From assembly GCF_022829445.1 (NCBI RefSeq), contig NZ_JAKSXY010000017.1, positions 1-39,348 on the forward strand: a DNA stretch of 39,348 nt, in the 5' to 3' direction. The notes beneath the pieces are model-generated. The model saw only the letters and a program-made list of their open reading frames with translations, had not been told where the DNA came from and searched no databases. The translations under genes were made by a program, and so were the position numbers. This document shows positions 1-7,493 of this stretch, in pieces. Positions within the stretch are counted from its first letter, which is position 1. Each line of letters begins with the position of its first letter. Source of the DNA: Methylobacterium sp. J-068. Its GTDB lineage: Bacteria > Pseudomonadota > Alphaproteobacteria > Rhizobiales > Beijerinckiaceae.

Positions 1-318
1 GCTGCGAGCCTGAATAGCGAGTAGCGCGTCATAGTGCGCGGTCAGGGTCGGCATCACCACCTCCTGAACTAGGACCTGCGCCTGATCCTGTTGCTTGATC
101 GCGATTTGCTGCATCATTCCGACCATCGGCGCAGCGATGGCTTTCAGGAGCGCGGTTCGAGCACCCTGCATCTGCGTGACGACCTCACGCGCCGCCTGCA
201 CGGTAGCCGGGTCGGATGCGGTGACGGGTGCCGTGGGAGAGGCGGCAGGCTGTGCCATCGCCGCGCAGGGCAACAGAACACCCATGCAAAGACCGGCGAG
301 AAGTCGATAGGCGCGCAT
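1..318 (-). CDS. Exported DUF2059-like protein, C-terminal part cut by window edge
   Basis: The frame read leftward from the ATG at 318-316 stays open for 106 codons to base 1, so the gene continues outside the window. Residues 1-22 form a typical Sec signal peptide: charged start (MRAYR), hydrophobic core, then a likely cut after AMA. A Pro/Ala-rich linker follows, then a helical segment rich in Met and Gln. The last visible stretch, with MPTLTAHYDALLAIQA near residues 90-104, resembles the start of the DUF2059 repeat found in small periplasmic proteins of alphaproteobacteria. DUF2059 has no assigned biochemical role. The family name is my reading of this pattern; signal peptide and open frame are seen directly. 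Confidence 0.7.
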   Translation of the reverse strand, partial: MRAYRLLAGLCMGVLLPCAAMAQPAASPTAPVTASDPATVQAAREVVTQMQGARTALLKAIAAPMVGMMQQIAIKQQDQAQVLVQEVVMPTLTAHYDALLAIQARS

Positions 319-390
319 AGCTGCTCCGATCACAGATGCCGCGCGATCCAGGGCGGCGCGGGCAATGCGCGTTGCTATCACACTTCTACG

Positions 391-651
391 TCAGACCTGC
401 CCAGGCTGGCATCCATAAGGGGGCACCGCTCGCGGAAACCGATCCTTGATGCGTTCGCAGCCCCACGCTCGCAGTGATTCCGGCAGACGCCGGTTCACCT
501 CGATCCCCACCTCGTCGTAGGGCGAGGCACCGGCCGTCACGTAGCTGTACCAGCGCCAGCCGATCGTCCCGACGCCTGCGATCAGGATGGCGAAGGCGAC
601 CGTCACCGCCAGGGCTGTACGCGAGTGAGGGCGTTGGATCTCACCAGCCAT
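391..651 (-). CDS. Small single-pass membrane protein, function unknown
   Basis: This 86-residue protein has a short basic N terminus, one hydrophobic helix at about residues 13-32, and a soluble C-terminal half with two cysteines (in WGCERI and YGCQPG). The C-terminal half would lie in the periplasm if the usual positive-inside rule holds. The two cysteines could form a disulphide. I do not recognise a named family, although the compact layout and GC-rich codons look like a real gene. It is transcribed in the same direction as the exported protein that follows, 72 bases further on, so the two may share a promoter. The start ATG at 651 is the only one giving the full membrane helix. Confidence 0.6.
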   Translation of the reverse strand: MAGEIQRPHSRTALAVTVAFAILIAGVGTIGWRWYSYVTAGASPYDEVGIEVNRRLPESLRAWGCERIKDRFPRAVPPYGCQPGQV

Positions 652-791
652 ATCGATCAGCCTCCTACCGTTGACTTAACCATGCCCGCCACGCGACATG
701 GCATGTCTGGCTGCGCTCGCCCTTGGGCGAGTCGTAGTCCAACCACCATCAGGGATTAGCGCCGCGAGAAAGACCTAAGTCCAAAACGCCA

Positions 792-821
792 ACGGCCCCC
801 CGTCGCCAAACGGAGGGCCGT
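792..821. terminator. GC-rich 12-bp hairpin, possible terminator
   Basis: Arms at 792-803 and 810-821 pair with a single mismatch around a 6-base loop (ACGGCCCCCCGT against ACGGAGGGCCGT). No U-run follows, so this would be a weak or non-classical terminator. It sits alone in the stretch 652-989, where I see no credible gene. Confidence 0.35.
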
Positions 822-989
822 CGAAATCGATGAGGTCCGGGGACCCATTTCCAACTCCCCAGACATCACAGCACCGCTCAGGTGTCAATCGGGGATCGCT
901 TCCCGAGACGATGGCGCTTTGCCTTTTGACGGGGACGGCTCACGCCACTCCCCCCTGCTTTGACGCGGCCCAAGCAAGGGCTGTGAAGG

Positions 990-1730
990 ATGACGGTTGT
1001 AGATATGGCCGAGGCGATCGACCGGGCGCACGGCGCGGCGCTCGACGGGCTGGCACGCACCTTATGGGCGGGGGTTGCGGCCGAGCAGATCAGCGACATT
1101 GACGCTGCCCGACTTGTCGAGGCGCTCGACGCTCGCAGAATGGCCGTTAAATCCACACAGCGGCCCGCTAGCTTAGGTCCGCTCAGACTTGAGCCGACTC
1201 GCAGGCGCAAGCCACAGCGCCCACCTGTCCGATCCCAGGCCATCGAACGCCGCCGCCGCCTTGCTGCATCCGGCCCTATGCCGCCATCCCTCGCTGCCCG
1301 GTTCACAACGGGCGAGCTGGCAGTGCTCCGCATTGTGGCCGATGAGTTTCGAGCCCAGAAGGTCTGTGCCCTCTGTCTCGACGCCATCGCAGCCCGAGCC
1401 GGAGTGTCTCGTACACTGGCAAAGGATGCGATCCGACAGGCCCGGCGCCTGGGTATGGTCGAAGTCCGCGAGCGCCGCCGCACAGGCGCCAAAAGCCTAC
1501 CGAACCTCGTGACGGTGATCGACCGCGAATGGCTCGCCTGGATCAAGTGCGGCGCCGCTCGGCGTCAACAGAGTGTCTCCACATTGGAGGAGACCACAAC
1601 TCACCCCAAGTCCGAGCCCAGCAGCATAGGGGGCAGAATTTCCACCACCACGGATAACTTGTTAATTCTGGGGGAAAGACACCCAGCGAAACCCGCCAAA
1701 AGGCTGCCGAAAATAAGAAAGCGAGCATGA
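990..1730 (+). CDS. Winged-helix DNA-binding protein, function unknown
   Basis: A 246-residue basic protein. Residues about 105-185 look like a winged helix-turn-helix: the segment around FTTGELAVLRIVADE leads into a helical pair with LDAIAARAGVSRTLAKDAIRQ, then a basic strand and an IDREWLAWI tail. Such domains occur in plasmid and phage replication or partition proteins and in regulators of alphaproteobacteria, so a role in replication or transcription of mobile DNA is an inference. The N-terminal 50 residues are acidic/helical and the last 70 are low in complexity. The GAAGG at 985-989 touches the ATG at 990; an in-frame ATG at 1005 has better spacing and may be the true start. The neighbouring IS21 relic fits a mobile region. 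Confidence 0.6.
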   Translation: MTVVDMAEAIDRAHGAALDGLARTLWAGVAAEQISDIDAARLVEALDARRMAVKSTQRPASLGPLRLEPTRRRKPQRPPVRSQAIERRRRLAASGPMPPSLAARFTTGELAVLRIVADEFRAQKVCALCLDAIAARAGVSRTLAKDAIRQARRLGMVEVRERRRTGAKSLPNLVTVIDREWLAWIKCGAARRQQSVSTLEETTTHPKSEPSSIGGRISTTTDNLLILGERHPAKPAKRLPKIRKRA

Positions 1731-1835
1731 GTGGAGTCGCATTAGGCGGGCGTCGGAGAAATACGCCCTGAAGCACGGATTGCAGATACCGAAGCGGTCG
1801 GACGACGTCAGATCAACCTTGCTGCCATCCTGGGG

Positions 1836-2620
1836 TGTCAATCGGCGTCCAATCGGGACCCGGGATTGGCGTCCAAAAAGGACCCGCCTGCTAAACAGGC
1901 TGACGGCCTGCGACGCAGAGATCGACGTCGCGGAGCCGGTTGGAGTGAGCGCAGCGGCGTCGATCTCGTCTCCAGCCTGCCGTCCTCCGGTCGCGGCGTG
2001 CCGCGGCCGGCTTCCTCAGGTGCGCGTCTTTAGCCGCCAGCTGGCGTTGCCGGTCTCCAGGATGTCGCAGTGGTGCGTCAGCCGGTCGAGCAGCGCCGTC
2101 GTCATCTTCGCGTCGCCGAACACGCTCGGCCATTCGGCAAACGGCAGGTTCGTCGTCACGATCACCGAAGTGCGCTCGTAGAGGCGGCTGATCAGGTGGA
2201 ACAGCATCTGTCCGCCTGCTCGCGGGAACGGCAGATAGCCCAGTTCGTCCAGGATCACGAGATCGGCGCGCGACAGCTGCGAGGCAAGCCGTCCCGCCTT
2301 GCCCGCGCGGGCTTCCGCCTCCAGCTCCTGGGCGAGTATGGCATCGAGGCAAGCGAGATGGCCGTCGAGCTGCGGCCGTGGCTGATGCTGGCGCTTGTAG
2401 GCAAAAGCGGTCTTGTCCGAACGCAGTGCCTTGCGCACGACCTTGCGCGATATGCGCAGCTCCCGTGAGATCTCACGGATGCTCTTGTGCTCGTTACGAA
2501 AGAGCCGCCGGATTTTGGCGATGGTCTCCACGATCAACATCACCGGCTGCCTCCCTGTCCCTGGCAGGATGGGAGCATGACGTGAGCTGCCGGGAGTGGG
2601 TCCCATTTGGACGCCGATCA
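1836..2620 (-). mobile_element. Collapsed IS21-family element with both ends kept
   Basis: Terminal sequences characteristic of IS21 lie on both sides of one short open frame. On the left, ATCGGCGTCCAATCGGGACCC begins at 1840, and a related copy with GGCGTCCAAAAAGGACCC lies at 1868-1885. On the right, the complement of 2601-2620 reads TGATCGGCGTCCAAATGGGA. Full IS21 elements are about 2-2.5 kb; this one is about 0.8 kb, because an internal deletion removed most of istA and the first half of istB. It cannot transpose by itself but could still be mobilised by a full element, since the ends remain. No target duplication could be read with confidence. Confidence 0.75.
2016..2540 (-). pseudogene. 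In-frame IstA/IstB chimera from an IS21 deletion
   Basis: The 174-residue product from the ATG at 2540 joins two proteins. Residues 1 to about 65 are the IstA transposase N terminus: [14 protein letters not shown] and the helix-turn-helix around [17 protein letters not shown]. From about residue 75 the sequence is the C-terminal half of the helper ATPase IstB: Walker B in [12 protein letters not shown], the NLPFAEW segment, LLDRLTHH and the tail ending WRLKTRT. The IstA DDE core and the IstB Walker A are missing. The frame also opens upstream to 2606, but that would start inside the terminal repeat. The protein may still bind the element ends, which would make it a possible repressor; that is inference. 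Confidence 0.8.
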
Positions 2621-3150
2621 GCCCTTCAGCCGGGTTCTTTTTCCATGCCGATTCTCACCTGGGGAACAGCAGCCTCCAGCTACTACTGCCTTCTGGATGC
2701 CCGAACAGAGTGAGACTTTACAGTGAACAAAATAGGATTAGAATGACGTAGATAGCCCGCTCCCTTATGGAGCCATGGGCCGGGTGGCTAGCCAGGTCAG
2801 TTCCGGGTTCTCATGATATGCCGGAGGGCACCGGCAATAAGCAGCAGATAATGCTGCAGGAGTGGGAATGGGTCGCCCCGGCCCCACAGACAACCGGGTC
2901 TGCAGATCGATGTGCAGCCCATTCGTTCCGCGTCAGACCTCGGGAGAGGTGAAGCGGCGAGTAAAGGCCGACCGCCTGACCCCGGCCTCCCCAATAGGGT
3001 TTCGTCCATCGGTTTATGTGACCAATACGCCGGCTCCTTCGCGTCAGGTTGCAATCTTCGTCGGAACCAGGCGAAGCTATGCCCCCATCCACCCCACCTT
3101 CACATCAGGGAATTGGAGTAGGGGAGACACGCGCTCTCAGCTTGCAAGAT
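2621..3150. other. Gene-poor spacer, nothing recognised
   Basis: About 530 bases follow the IS21 relic. Short overlapping frames exist on both strands, but none has a good ribosome site, a familiar motif or consistent codon use. It probably contains only the upstream region of the gene starting at 3165. Confidence 0.5.
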
Positions 3151-3164
3151 GAGGAGATTGATAT

Positions 3165-3809
3165 ATGTCAGCATCTCGAAAGAAGGTGGTCCTGGAGAAG
3201 ACGCCTCCTCCCGCTGTCACTAAACCCTACCAACCGACGCCCGCTGAAAAAGCGGCGCTATCCCGGTACGTCGCACGCAGCAACAGGCGACCTTCAGCTG
3301 GCATTCGCGTGACCAGGGAAAAGGCTCGTGTGACGACCGGTCCAGATCACGTCGATCCCGTGACCGGCTCGATCAACCTCATGAATGCGCTAGGCACGGC
3401 AAGCTTACCTTTCATGAACGGGCTACTGAGCCAGATCGCGAATATGGCCAGCCACGGGTCAGAGCCTGACGAAGCAGGCATCAACTTCGTGCTGTCGGTG
3501 GTCGACGGGATCGAGCCACGGGATGAGATTGAAGCCATGCTCGCGTCACAAATGGCCGCCGTTCATCTTGCGACCATGACCTTTGCACGACGCTTGGCTC
3601 ACGTGGATAACCTGTCCCAGCAGGAAGGGGCAGAGCGGGCTTTCAACAAGCTTGCTCGGACCTTCACGACACAAGTCGAAGCGCTCAAGCGCTATCGCAG
3701 TGATGGACAGCAGACCGTGAGGGTTGAGCGCGTTACGGTCGAAGCCGGCGGCCAAGCCGTTGTTGGTTCGGTCAGTGCCTCATCCGATAGGGGGAGGGCC
3801 TGTGAATGA
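3165..3809 (+). CDS. Conserved hypothetical protein, coupled to an HGGxSTG gene
   Basis: A 214-residue soluble protein with a strong ribosome site (GAGGAGA, 3151-3157) at good spacing. The first 60 residues are basic and Pro/Lys-rich. The middle (about 75-180) is mostly helical, with an INLMNALGTASLPFMNGL stretch, an acidic section and a segment around MAAVHLATMTFARRLAHV. No catalytic motif is apparent. Its stop overlaps the next start as ATGA, so the two proteins are probably made in a fixed ratio. Proteins of this kind next to HGGxSTG genes look like accessory-genome genes, perhaps of phage origin, but I cannot assign a function. Confidence 0.7.
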   Translation: MSASRKKVVLEKTPPPAVTKPYQPTPAEKAALSRYVARSNRRPSAGIRVTREKARVTTGPDHVDPVTGSINLMNALGTASLPFMNGLLSQIANMASHGSEPDEAGINFVLSVVDGIEPRDEIEAMLASQMAAVHLATMTFARRLAHVDNLSQQEGAERAFNKLARTFTTQVEALKRYRSDGQQTVRVERVTVEAGGQAVVGSVSASSDRGRACE

Positions 3810-4072
3810 AACCTGCAGACAACCCCATGCAAAGACCGATGCATGCCTTGCCGCGATGTGGAGCTAGAACACGCAGCGGCGGGTCTTGTAACGCGCCCGC
3901 GATGCCAAATGGCCGGTGTCGGATGCACGGAGGTACCTCTCCAGGTGCTCCGAAGGGGTCAAGGAACGGGATGTACCGGCACGGTCGCTACACGGCGGAA
4001 GCCATTAAGACGCGTCGTGAAATGAATGCTTGGATTCGTGTCATGCGAGAAGCAGCCCAGGACATCCCATAA
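3806..4072 (+). CDS. HGGxSTG-domain small protein
   Basis: An 88-residue protein with the cysteine-rich pattern RCGARTRSGGSC, then NGRCRMHGGTSPGAPKG, followed by a basic RNGMYRHGRYTAEAI segment. This is the HGGxSTG-domain family: small, probably metal- or nucleic-acid-binding proteins common in Rhizobiales accessory regions. Three cysteines and the CxMH pair (residues about 17-42) could bind zinc. The ATG at 3806 overlaps the upstream TGA (ATGA), which indicates translational coupling. A decayed relative lies at 20101-20311 on the other strand, so the family occurs twice here. Biochemical role is unknown. Confidence 0.8.
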   Translation: MKPADNPMQRPMHALPRCGARTRSGGSCNAPAMPNGRCRMHGGTSPGAPKGSRNGMYRHGRYTAEAIKTRREMNAWIRVMREAAQDIP

Positions 4073-4123
4073 AATCGATCGCTCTGTGAGCAACTCACTT
4101 TTCAACTAGATTATCCGCGAGCG

Positions 4124-4558
4124 TCACAGCAGCTGATAGGGCCCTCGGAACAGATCACCCATCGCCTTGCGACGGAACACAGTTCGCCAGCGCCGGCGCT
4201 GATGCTCGGGTCGATCGTGGTTCATGTGGCAGCGCTGGCAGAAGGCCGCGAGGTTCTTTGAGGCATTGTTGGCGGTGTCGTGATCACGGTGTCCAGTGGC
4301 CAGCACGACCCGCGTGGTGCGTACAGTGCCCAGGACATCGTCCGCCCCCACCGCTAGGCAGATGAAGCGTCCCGCCCCATCGCGCCAGGAGCCTTCCTCC
4401 CCGTCCCACCAGCGCCCGTCGCCGAGATGGAACACACGCTGTCCGTGCGGACGGGCGCAGACCTCGCAGCGCCCCTTCGCCCGCTGAAAGCGGATGACGG
4501 CCGAGAGTTGGGGCCAGTCGATGGGATAGAAGAAGCGATGCTCGCGCCGGATCGGCAT
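4124..4558 (-). CDS. HNH-like zinc endonuclease candidate
   Basis: The 144-residue product has a first cysteine pair CEVC (about residues 32-35), a histidine in GHRDHDTANN (about 90-99) and a second motif CQRCHMNHD (about 107-115). The order Cx2C, DH, N and Cx2CH matches HNH nucleases, with zinc held by the cysteines and the H-N-H residues available for metal-dependent cutting. A W/D/G-rich insert sits between the two halves. It starts 5 bases after the serine recombinase stop, so both are expressed together. The pair suggests a mobile cassette. A non-nuclease zinc role is possible, since the central His-Asn spacing is not textbook. Confidence 0.65.
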   Translation of the reverse strand: MPIRREHRFFYPIDWPQLSAVIRFQRAKGRCEVCARPHGQRVFHLGDGRWWDGEEGSWRDGAGRFICLAVGADDVLGTVRTTRVVLATGHRDHDTANNASKNLAAFCQRCHMNHDRPEHQRRRWRTVFRRKAMGDLFRGPYQLL

Positions 4559-4563
4559 ACGCG

Positions 4564-5160
4564 TCAGTCCTGCCGCGCCGCGCCGGCAGCGGCTTGGCTG
4601 CGAGCCCGCGCCTGCGGGAAGTAGTTGTAGAAGGTGTCCCGGCTCACCCCGAGGCGCTTGGCGATCGCCGCGATCGAGATGGTGCCCGATTGCAGCAGGG
4701 CGCGGCCGACATCGAGGTCGGCGGGTGTCAGCTTCTTCGGTCTGCCGCCCTTACGGCCACGAGCCAGCGCCGCCTTCAGCCCTTCCATGGTGCGCTCACG
4801 GTTGAGATCGAGGAAGTACTCGGCCATGGCCCCATGCATCTGCAGGGCAAAGCGTCCGTGAGCGGTGTCGCTGTCGAATTGCTCGGTCAGGGATCGGAAG
4901 TGGATCTCCTTCACCCGAAGAGCGTCGATGGTGCGCATCATCTCGACGAGCGAGCGACCGAGCCGATCGAGCTTCCAGACGACGAGCACGTCGGTGGGAC
5001 GAAGGTAGGCAAGCGTAGCCTCGAACTCGGGGCGCTTGGTGCCCGCCTTGCCGGACTTCTTTTCCTCGAACAGGCGTTCGCACCCGGCTCGTGTCAGCGC
5101 GTCGCGCTGCAGGTCGAGGTTCTGGTCGAGGGTGGAGACGCGGGCATATCCGACGAGCAT
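4564..5160 (-). CDS. Serine recombinase, resolvase/invertase family
   Basis: A 198-residue protein of normal length for a small serine recombinase. The catalytic serine is Ser9 in GYARVSTLDQ. The arginine-rich active-site motif is in WKLDRLGRSLVEM, and the long E helix follows around MAEYFLDLNRERTMEGL. After a basic GRKGGRPKKL hinge there is a C-terminal helix-turn-helix near residues 150-180 (IAAIAKRLGVSRDTFYNYF). Such enzymes cut and rejoin DNA at short sites to resolve cointegrates or invert segments. No transposase partner is adjacent. All visible catalytic residues are present, so it is probably active. The 3' neighbour is the HNH-like gene, in operon. Confidence 0.9.
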   Translation of the reverse strand: MLVGYARVSTLDQNLDLQRDALTRAGCERLFEEKKSGKAGTKRPEFEATLAYLRPTDVLVVWKLDRLGRSLVEMMRTIDALRVKEIHFRSLTEQFDSDTAHGRFALQMHGAMAEYFLDLNRERTMEGLKAALARGRKGGRPKKLTPADLDVGRALLQSGTISIAAIAKRLGVSRDTFYNYFPQARARSQAAAGAARQD

Positions 5161-5289
5161 GTCGGGATAGTGATTCGGGTGCGTTTAATCCGCAATAGAA
5201 AACCAGTCATATTTTCCCGACACGTACGACATGGTTTGAACTGGAAATACGCAGGCTCGCGGCGAACGTCCGGAAAACGAACGTTTCGC

Positions 5290-5523
5290 CTACGTCGCCG
5301 GGGCGTTCGCTTTATCGGATGGCGGATAGAGCGCAGCCTTGGCGACCTCAATCAGGACCCAGGCCGCCGGCCGGTCCTCGTTCGGGCTCTCGCCGTAGGC
5401 GATCAAGCCTAACGCTTTGCGCAGCCGAACATTTTCGGCCTCGGCCGCTGCAAGCTTCTCCTCGGTGTAGCAGTGCGCGCGGTGCAGTTGGCGATAGTCC
5501 TCGTCGGTGTAGTTCTCAGCCAT
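5290..5523 (-). CDS. Small coiled-coil hypothetical protein
   Basis: A 77-residue protein starting MAENYTDEDYRQLH. Residues about 16-40 have the heptad-like pattern EEKLAAAEAENVRLRKAL, so a short coiled coil and dimer formation are likely. There are no catalytic motifs. It is transcribed leftward toward the recombinase with about 130 bases between them; that gap contains AACGAACGTT-type short palindromes that could be recombinase or regulator sites. Function unknown. Confidence 0.5.
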   Translation of the reverse strand: MAENYTDEDYRQLHRAHCYTEEKLAAAEAENVRLRKALGLIAYGESPNEDRPAAWVLIEVAKAALYPPSDKANAPAT

Positions 5524-5547
5524 GCTTGCACGCCGATTGACAGTTTA

Positions 5548-5650
5548 CGACCCAACCCAGCCGCCAGGAACGCCATTTGCGTTTCTCCAAAGCGGTCGTT
5601 CGTCGGCCACTCTGCAAGTTCGGCTCGGGGTGGGCAACAAACCCTGCCCC
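5548..5650. repeat. Dispersed intergenic repeat, copy A
   Basis: This stretch begins CGACCCAACCC and contains AAGCGGTCGTTCGTCGGC and AGTTCGGCTCGGGGTGGG. A clearly related sequence lies at 38641-38735 in the same orientation. Both copies are between genes. The similarity is ungapped over several blocks but diverged, so they are old copies. Whether it is a decayed mobile element or a structured RNA/DNA element cannot be decided here. Confidence 0.65.
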
Positions 5651-5686
5651 TCTAACCGGGAGTGGCCCTTCCACCAGCATCACGGT

Positions 5687-6370
5687 TTATAGCCGCTTGA
5701 CGAACTTGCATTTTCCGCCCTGTGCCCATGGGCCCCGCACTCGTTCCGCGACGCAGAATGCGTCGACCGCGCGAGTTACGCCGGGAAAGCGACCGCCCAG
5801 GCTGTCGTAATCGTCTGCGATGAGGAGGCCGCCGGGACGCAGGACCGGCCACCAGGCCCGGAGATCCGCCGCCACGGAGGTTTCCTCGTGGCCCGCGTCG
5901 AGATGGATGACGTCGGCGGTGAGGCCGCGCAGACGCATCAGCTCGGCGGCATTCACCGAGTCCAGTGGGAGGGGCACGACTCGGTCAGCCAGCCCTTCCC
6001 GCAACACGTTGGCCAGGAAGGTGCGGTACAGGCTGGGATACCCGTTCTCGGTGGCGAGTTCACTGAACAGGTTCGCATCGGCCCAGTGGTCGACGGCCCC
6101 GAGCCAGGTATCTACCGCGATGACGATCCCCTCGACGCCGTGCGCCCTCAGGCTCCGGGCCAAGTGGAGGGTGCTGGCCCCCTTCCAGGCGCCGATCTCC
6201 ACGATCACGCGGGGGTGGAACTCCGTGACGGCCTCGTCGAGGAACGGATGCAGGCTGCGCCAGCCCTGGAGATCGAGAGGGCGCAAGCTGTCGGGCGGGT
6301 TCGCAAACGGATCTCGGCCATGCCAGAGCGCGTCGATGATGGCGCGGCGGTTCGTCGGGAGGTGGCTCAT
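5687..6370 (-). CDS. SAM-dependent methyltransferase, CmcI/Methyltransf_24 type
   Basis: The 227-residue product from the ATG at 6370 is a class I methyltransferase. Motif I is VIVEIGAWKGASTLHLA (about residues 53-69), an acidic end-of-strand residue is in IAVDTWLGAVDHW, and the metal-site-like IHLDAGHEETSVAADLRAW precedes PGGLLIADDY. This pattern resembles cephalosporin-hydroxylase/rhamnosyl O-methyltransferase-like enzymes found in polysaccharide clusters. As last gene of the glycosyltransferase operon, 58 bases after its neighbour, it may methylate a sugar hydroxyl on the product; the acceptor is inferred, not seen. The frame is open further upstream, but that part is a shadow of the preceding gene. 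Confidence 0.8.
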   Translation of the reverse strand: MSHLPTNRRAIIDALWHGRDPFANPPDSLRPLDLQGWRSLHPFLDEAVTEFHPRVIVEIGAWKGASTLHLARSLRAHGVEGIVIAVDTWLGAVDHWADANLFSELATENGYPSLYRTFLANVLREGLADRVVPLPLDSVNAAELMRLRGLTADVIHLDAGHEETSVAADLRAWWPVLRPGGLLIADDYDSLGGRFPGVTRAVDAFCVAERVRGPWAQGGKCKFVKRL

Positions 6371-6428
6371 CGGAGGGCGACTCGTGAGAGGAGATGCGCC
6401 CGCCAGGGATCGGGCGCGCGTCGGGCAT

Positions 6429-7493
6429 TCAGCCCTGGGCGGCCCGCCGCGCCAGCCCGTAGAGGGCTTCGCAGCGCGCGAGCCAGAGATCGCGTGTGAA
6501 GAGGCGCAGCACGCGTGCGTGCGGGATTGTCCGTGGAATGGCGAGGGCGTCTTGGATCGCCCGGACCAGGGCGGGGGTGTCGTCGGGCGGGACCAAGTGC
6601 CCGGCCTCGCCGACGATCTCGGCGGCCGCCCCCATGGCGAGACCGGCCACCGGCACCCCGCAGGCCATGGCCTCGATGGCCACGAGGCCAAAGGGCTCAT
6701 CCCAACAGGGCGTGAACAGGAAGACGGAGGCGCGGCCAATCTCGTCCGCCAGGGCCCCGCCGGAAAGGTGGCCACCATAGCGGATTGGTCCACTGAGCTC
6801 CGGGGCGATCCGCATTTCCCAGTATTCCCGGTCCTCGATCGGGCCGAAGAGGGTTAGTGGAAGGCCGGCCCGCCGGGCTGCCGCGACGGCGCGATGCGGA
6901 CCTTTGATGGGCGCGATGCGCCCGGACCAGACGGCGCCGCCGTCTCCCCGGTCCCGAAAGGGCCAGGCCGCGGGATCGATACCGTTGTGGAGCACAGACA
7001 CCTCTGGCGACGCGCCCTCGGGCCACCAGGTTCGGAGCTGGGCCTCGGAGGTCACGGTGATCCGGTGGCCTGGCACGAGGCTGTCCGTCACGAACCAGCG
7101 CAGGGCGTCGTAGGGTGGGACGTGCAGCGACGTGACGGTGGGGACTTTCGCGAGACGCCACCGCTCTAGGGGCAGGCGGCTCAATGCATTGTTGTGGAGC
7201 ACGTCGAAGCCCCCGGCCGCGATCCGGTCGCAGGCGGCGGCGTATCCAGCATCCACGTGGGCTTTGAGCCCGGCATCACCCCGATGTTCCAGGCCCGGAA
7301 AGCTGCGCTCGTGATGTACCGGGATCACCGGATCGACGGGGAAGCGCGGGTCGCTGTCCCCGGCAGCGAAGAGAACGACGTCGTGTCCCCGCGCCATCAA
7401 CCCGTCGGCCAGCGCCCAGCACTGGGCTTCCATGCCGCCCGCGAAGGGCCGCGCCACCGGATGGCGCAGATGGGCGAGGAGCGCGATCCTCAC
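6429..7493 (-). CDS. GT4-family glycosyltransferase
   Basis: The 354-residue GT-B enzyme starts with GTG at 7493 (VRIALLAHLRHPVARPF), overlapping the upstream stop as GTGA. The N domain has the glycine loop after FAGGMEAQ; the C domain has VWSGRIAPIKGPH (donor site) and FTPCWDEPFGLVAIEAMACGVPVAG, the E-x7-E signature of retaining GT4 enzymes. It transfers a sugar from a nucleotide donor, and the first visible Glu of the EPFGLVAIEA pair is the expected catalytic/nucleotide-binding residue. No membrane helix is visible, so it acts in the cytoplasm. Donor and acceptor are unknown. It is closely similar in signature motifs to the rightward GT4 at 12614. Confidence 0.85.
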   Translation of the reverse strand: MRIALLAHLRHPVARPFAGGMEAQCWALADGLMARGHDVVLFAAGDSDPRFPVDPVIPVHHERSFPGLEHRGDAGLKAHVDAGYAAACDRIAAGGFDVLHNNALSRLPLERWRLAKVPTVTSLHVPPYDALRWFVTDSLVPGHRITVTSEAQLRTWWPEGASPEVSVLHNGIDPAAWPFRDRGDGGAVWSGRIAPIKGPHRAVAAARRAGLPLTLFGPIEDREYWEMRIAPELSGPIRYGGHLSGGALADEIGRASVFLFTPCWDEPFGLVAIEAMACGVPVAGLAMGAAAEIVGEAGHLVPPDDTPALVRAIQDALAIPRTIPHARVLRLFTRDLWLARCEALYGLARRAAQG

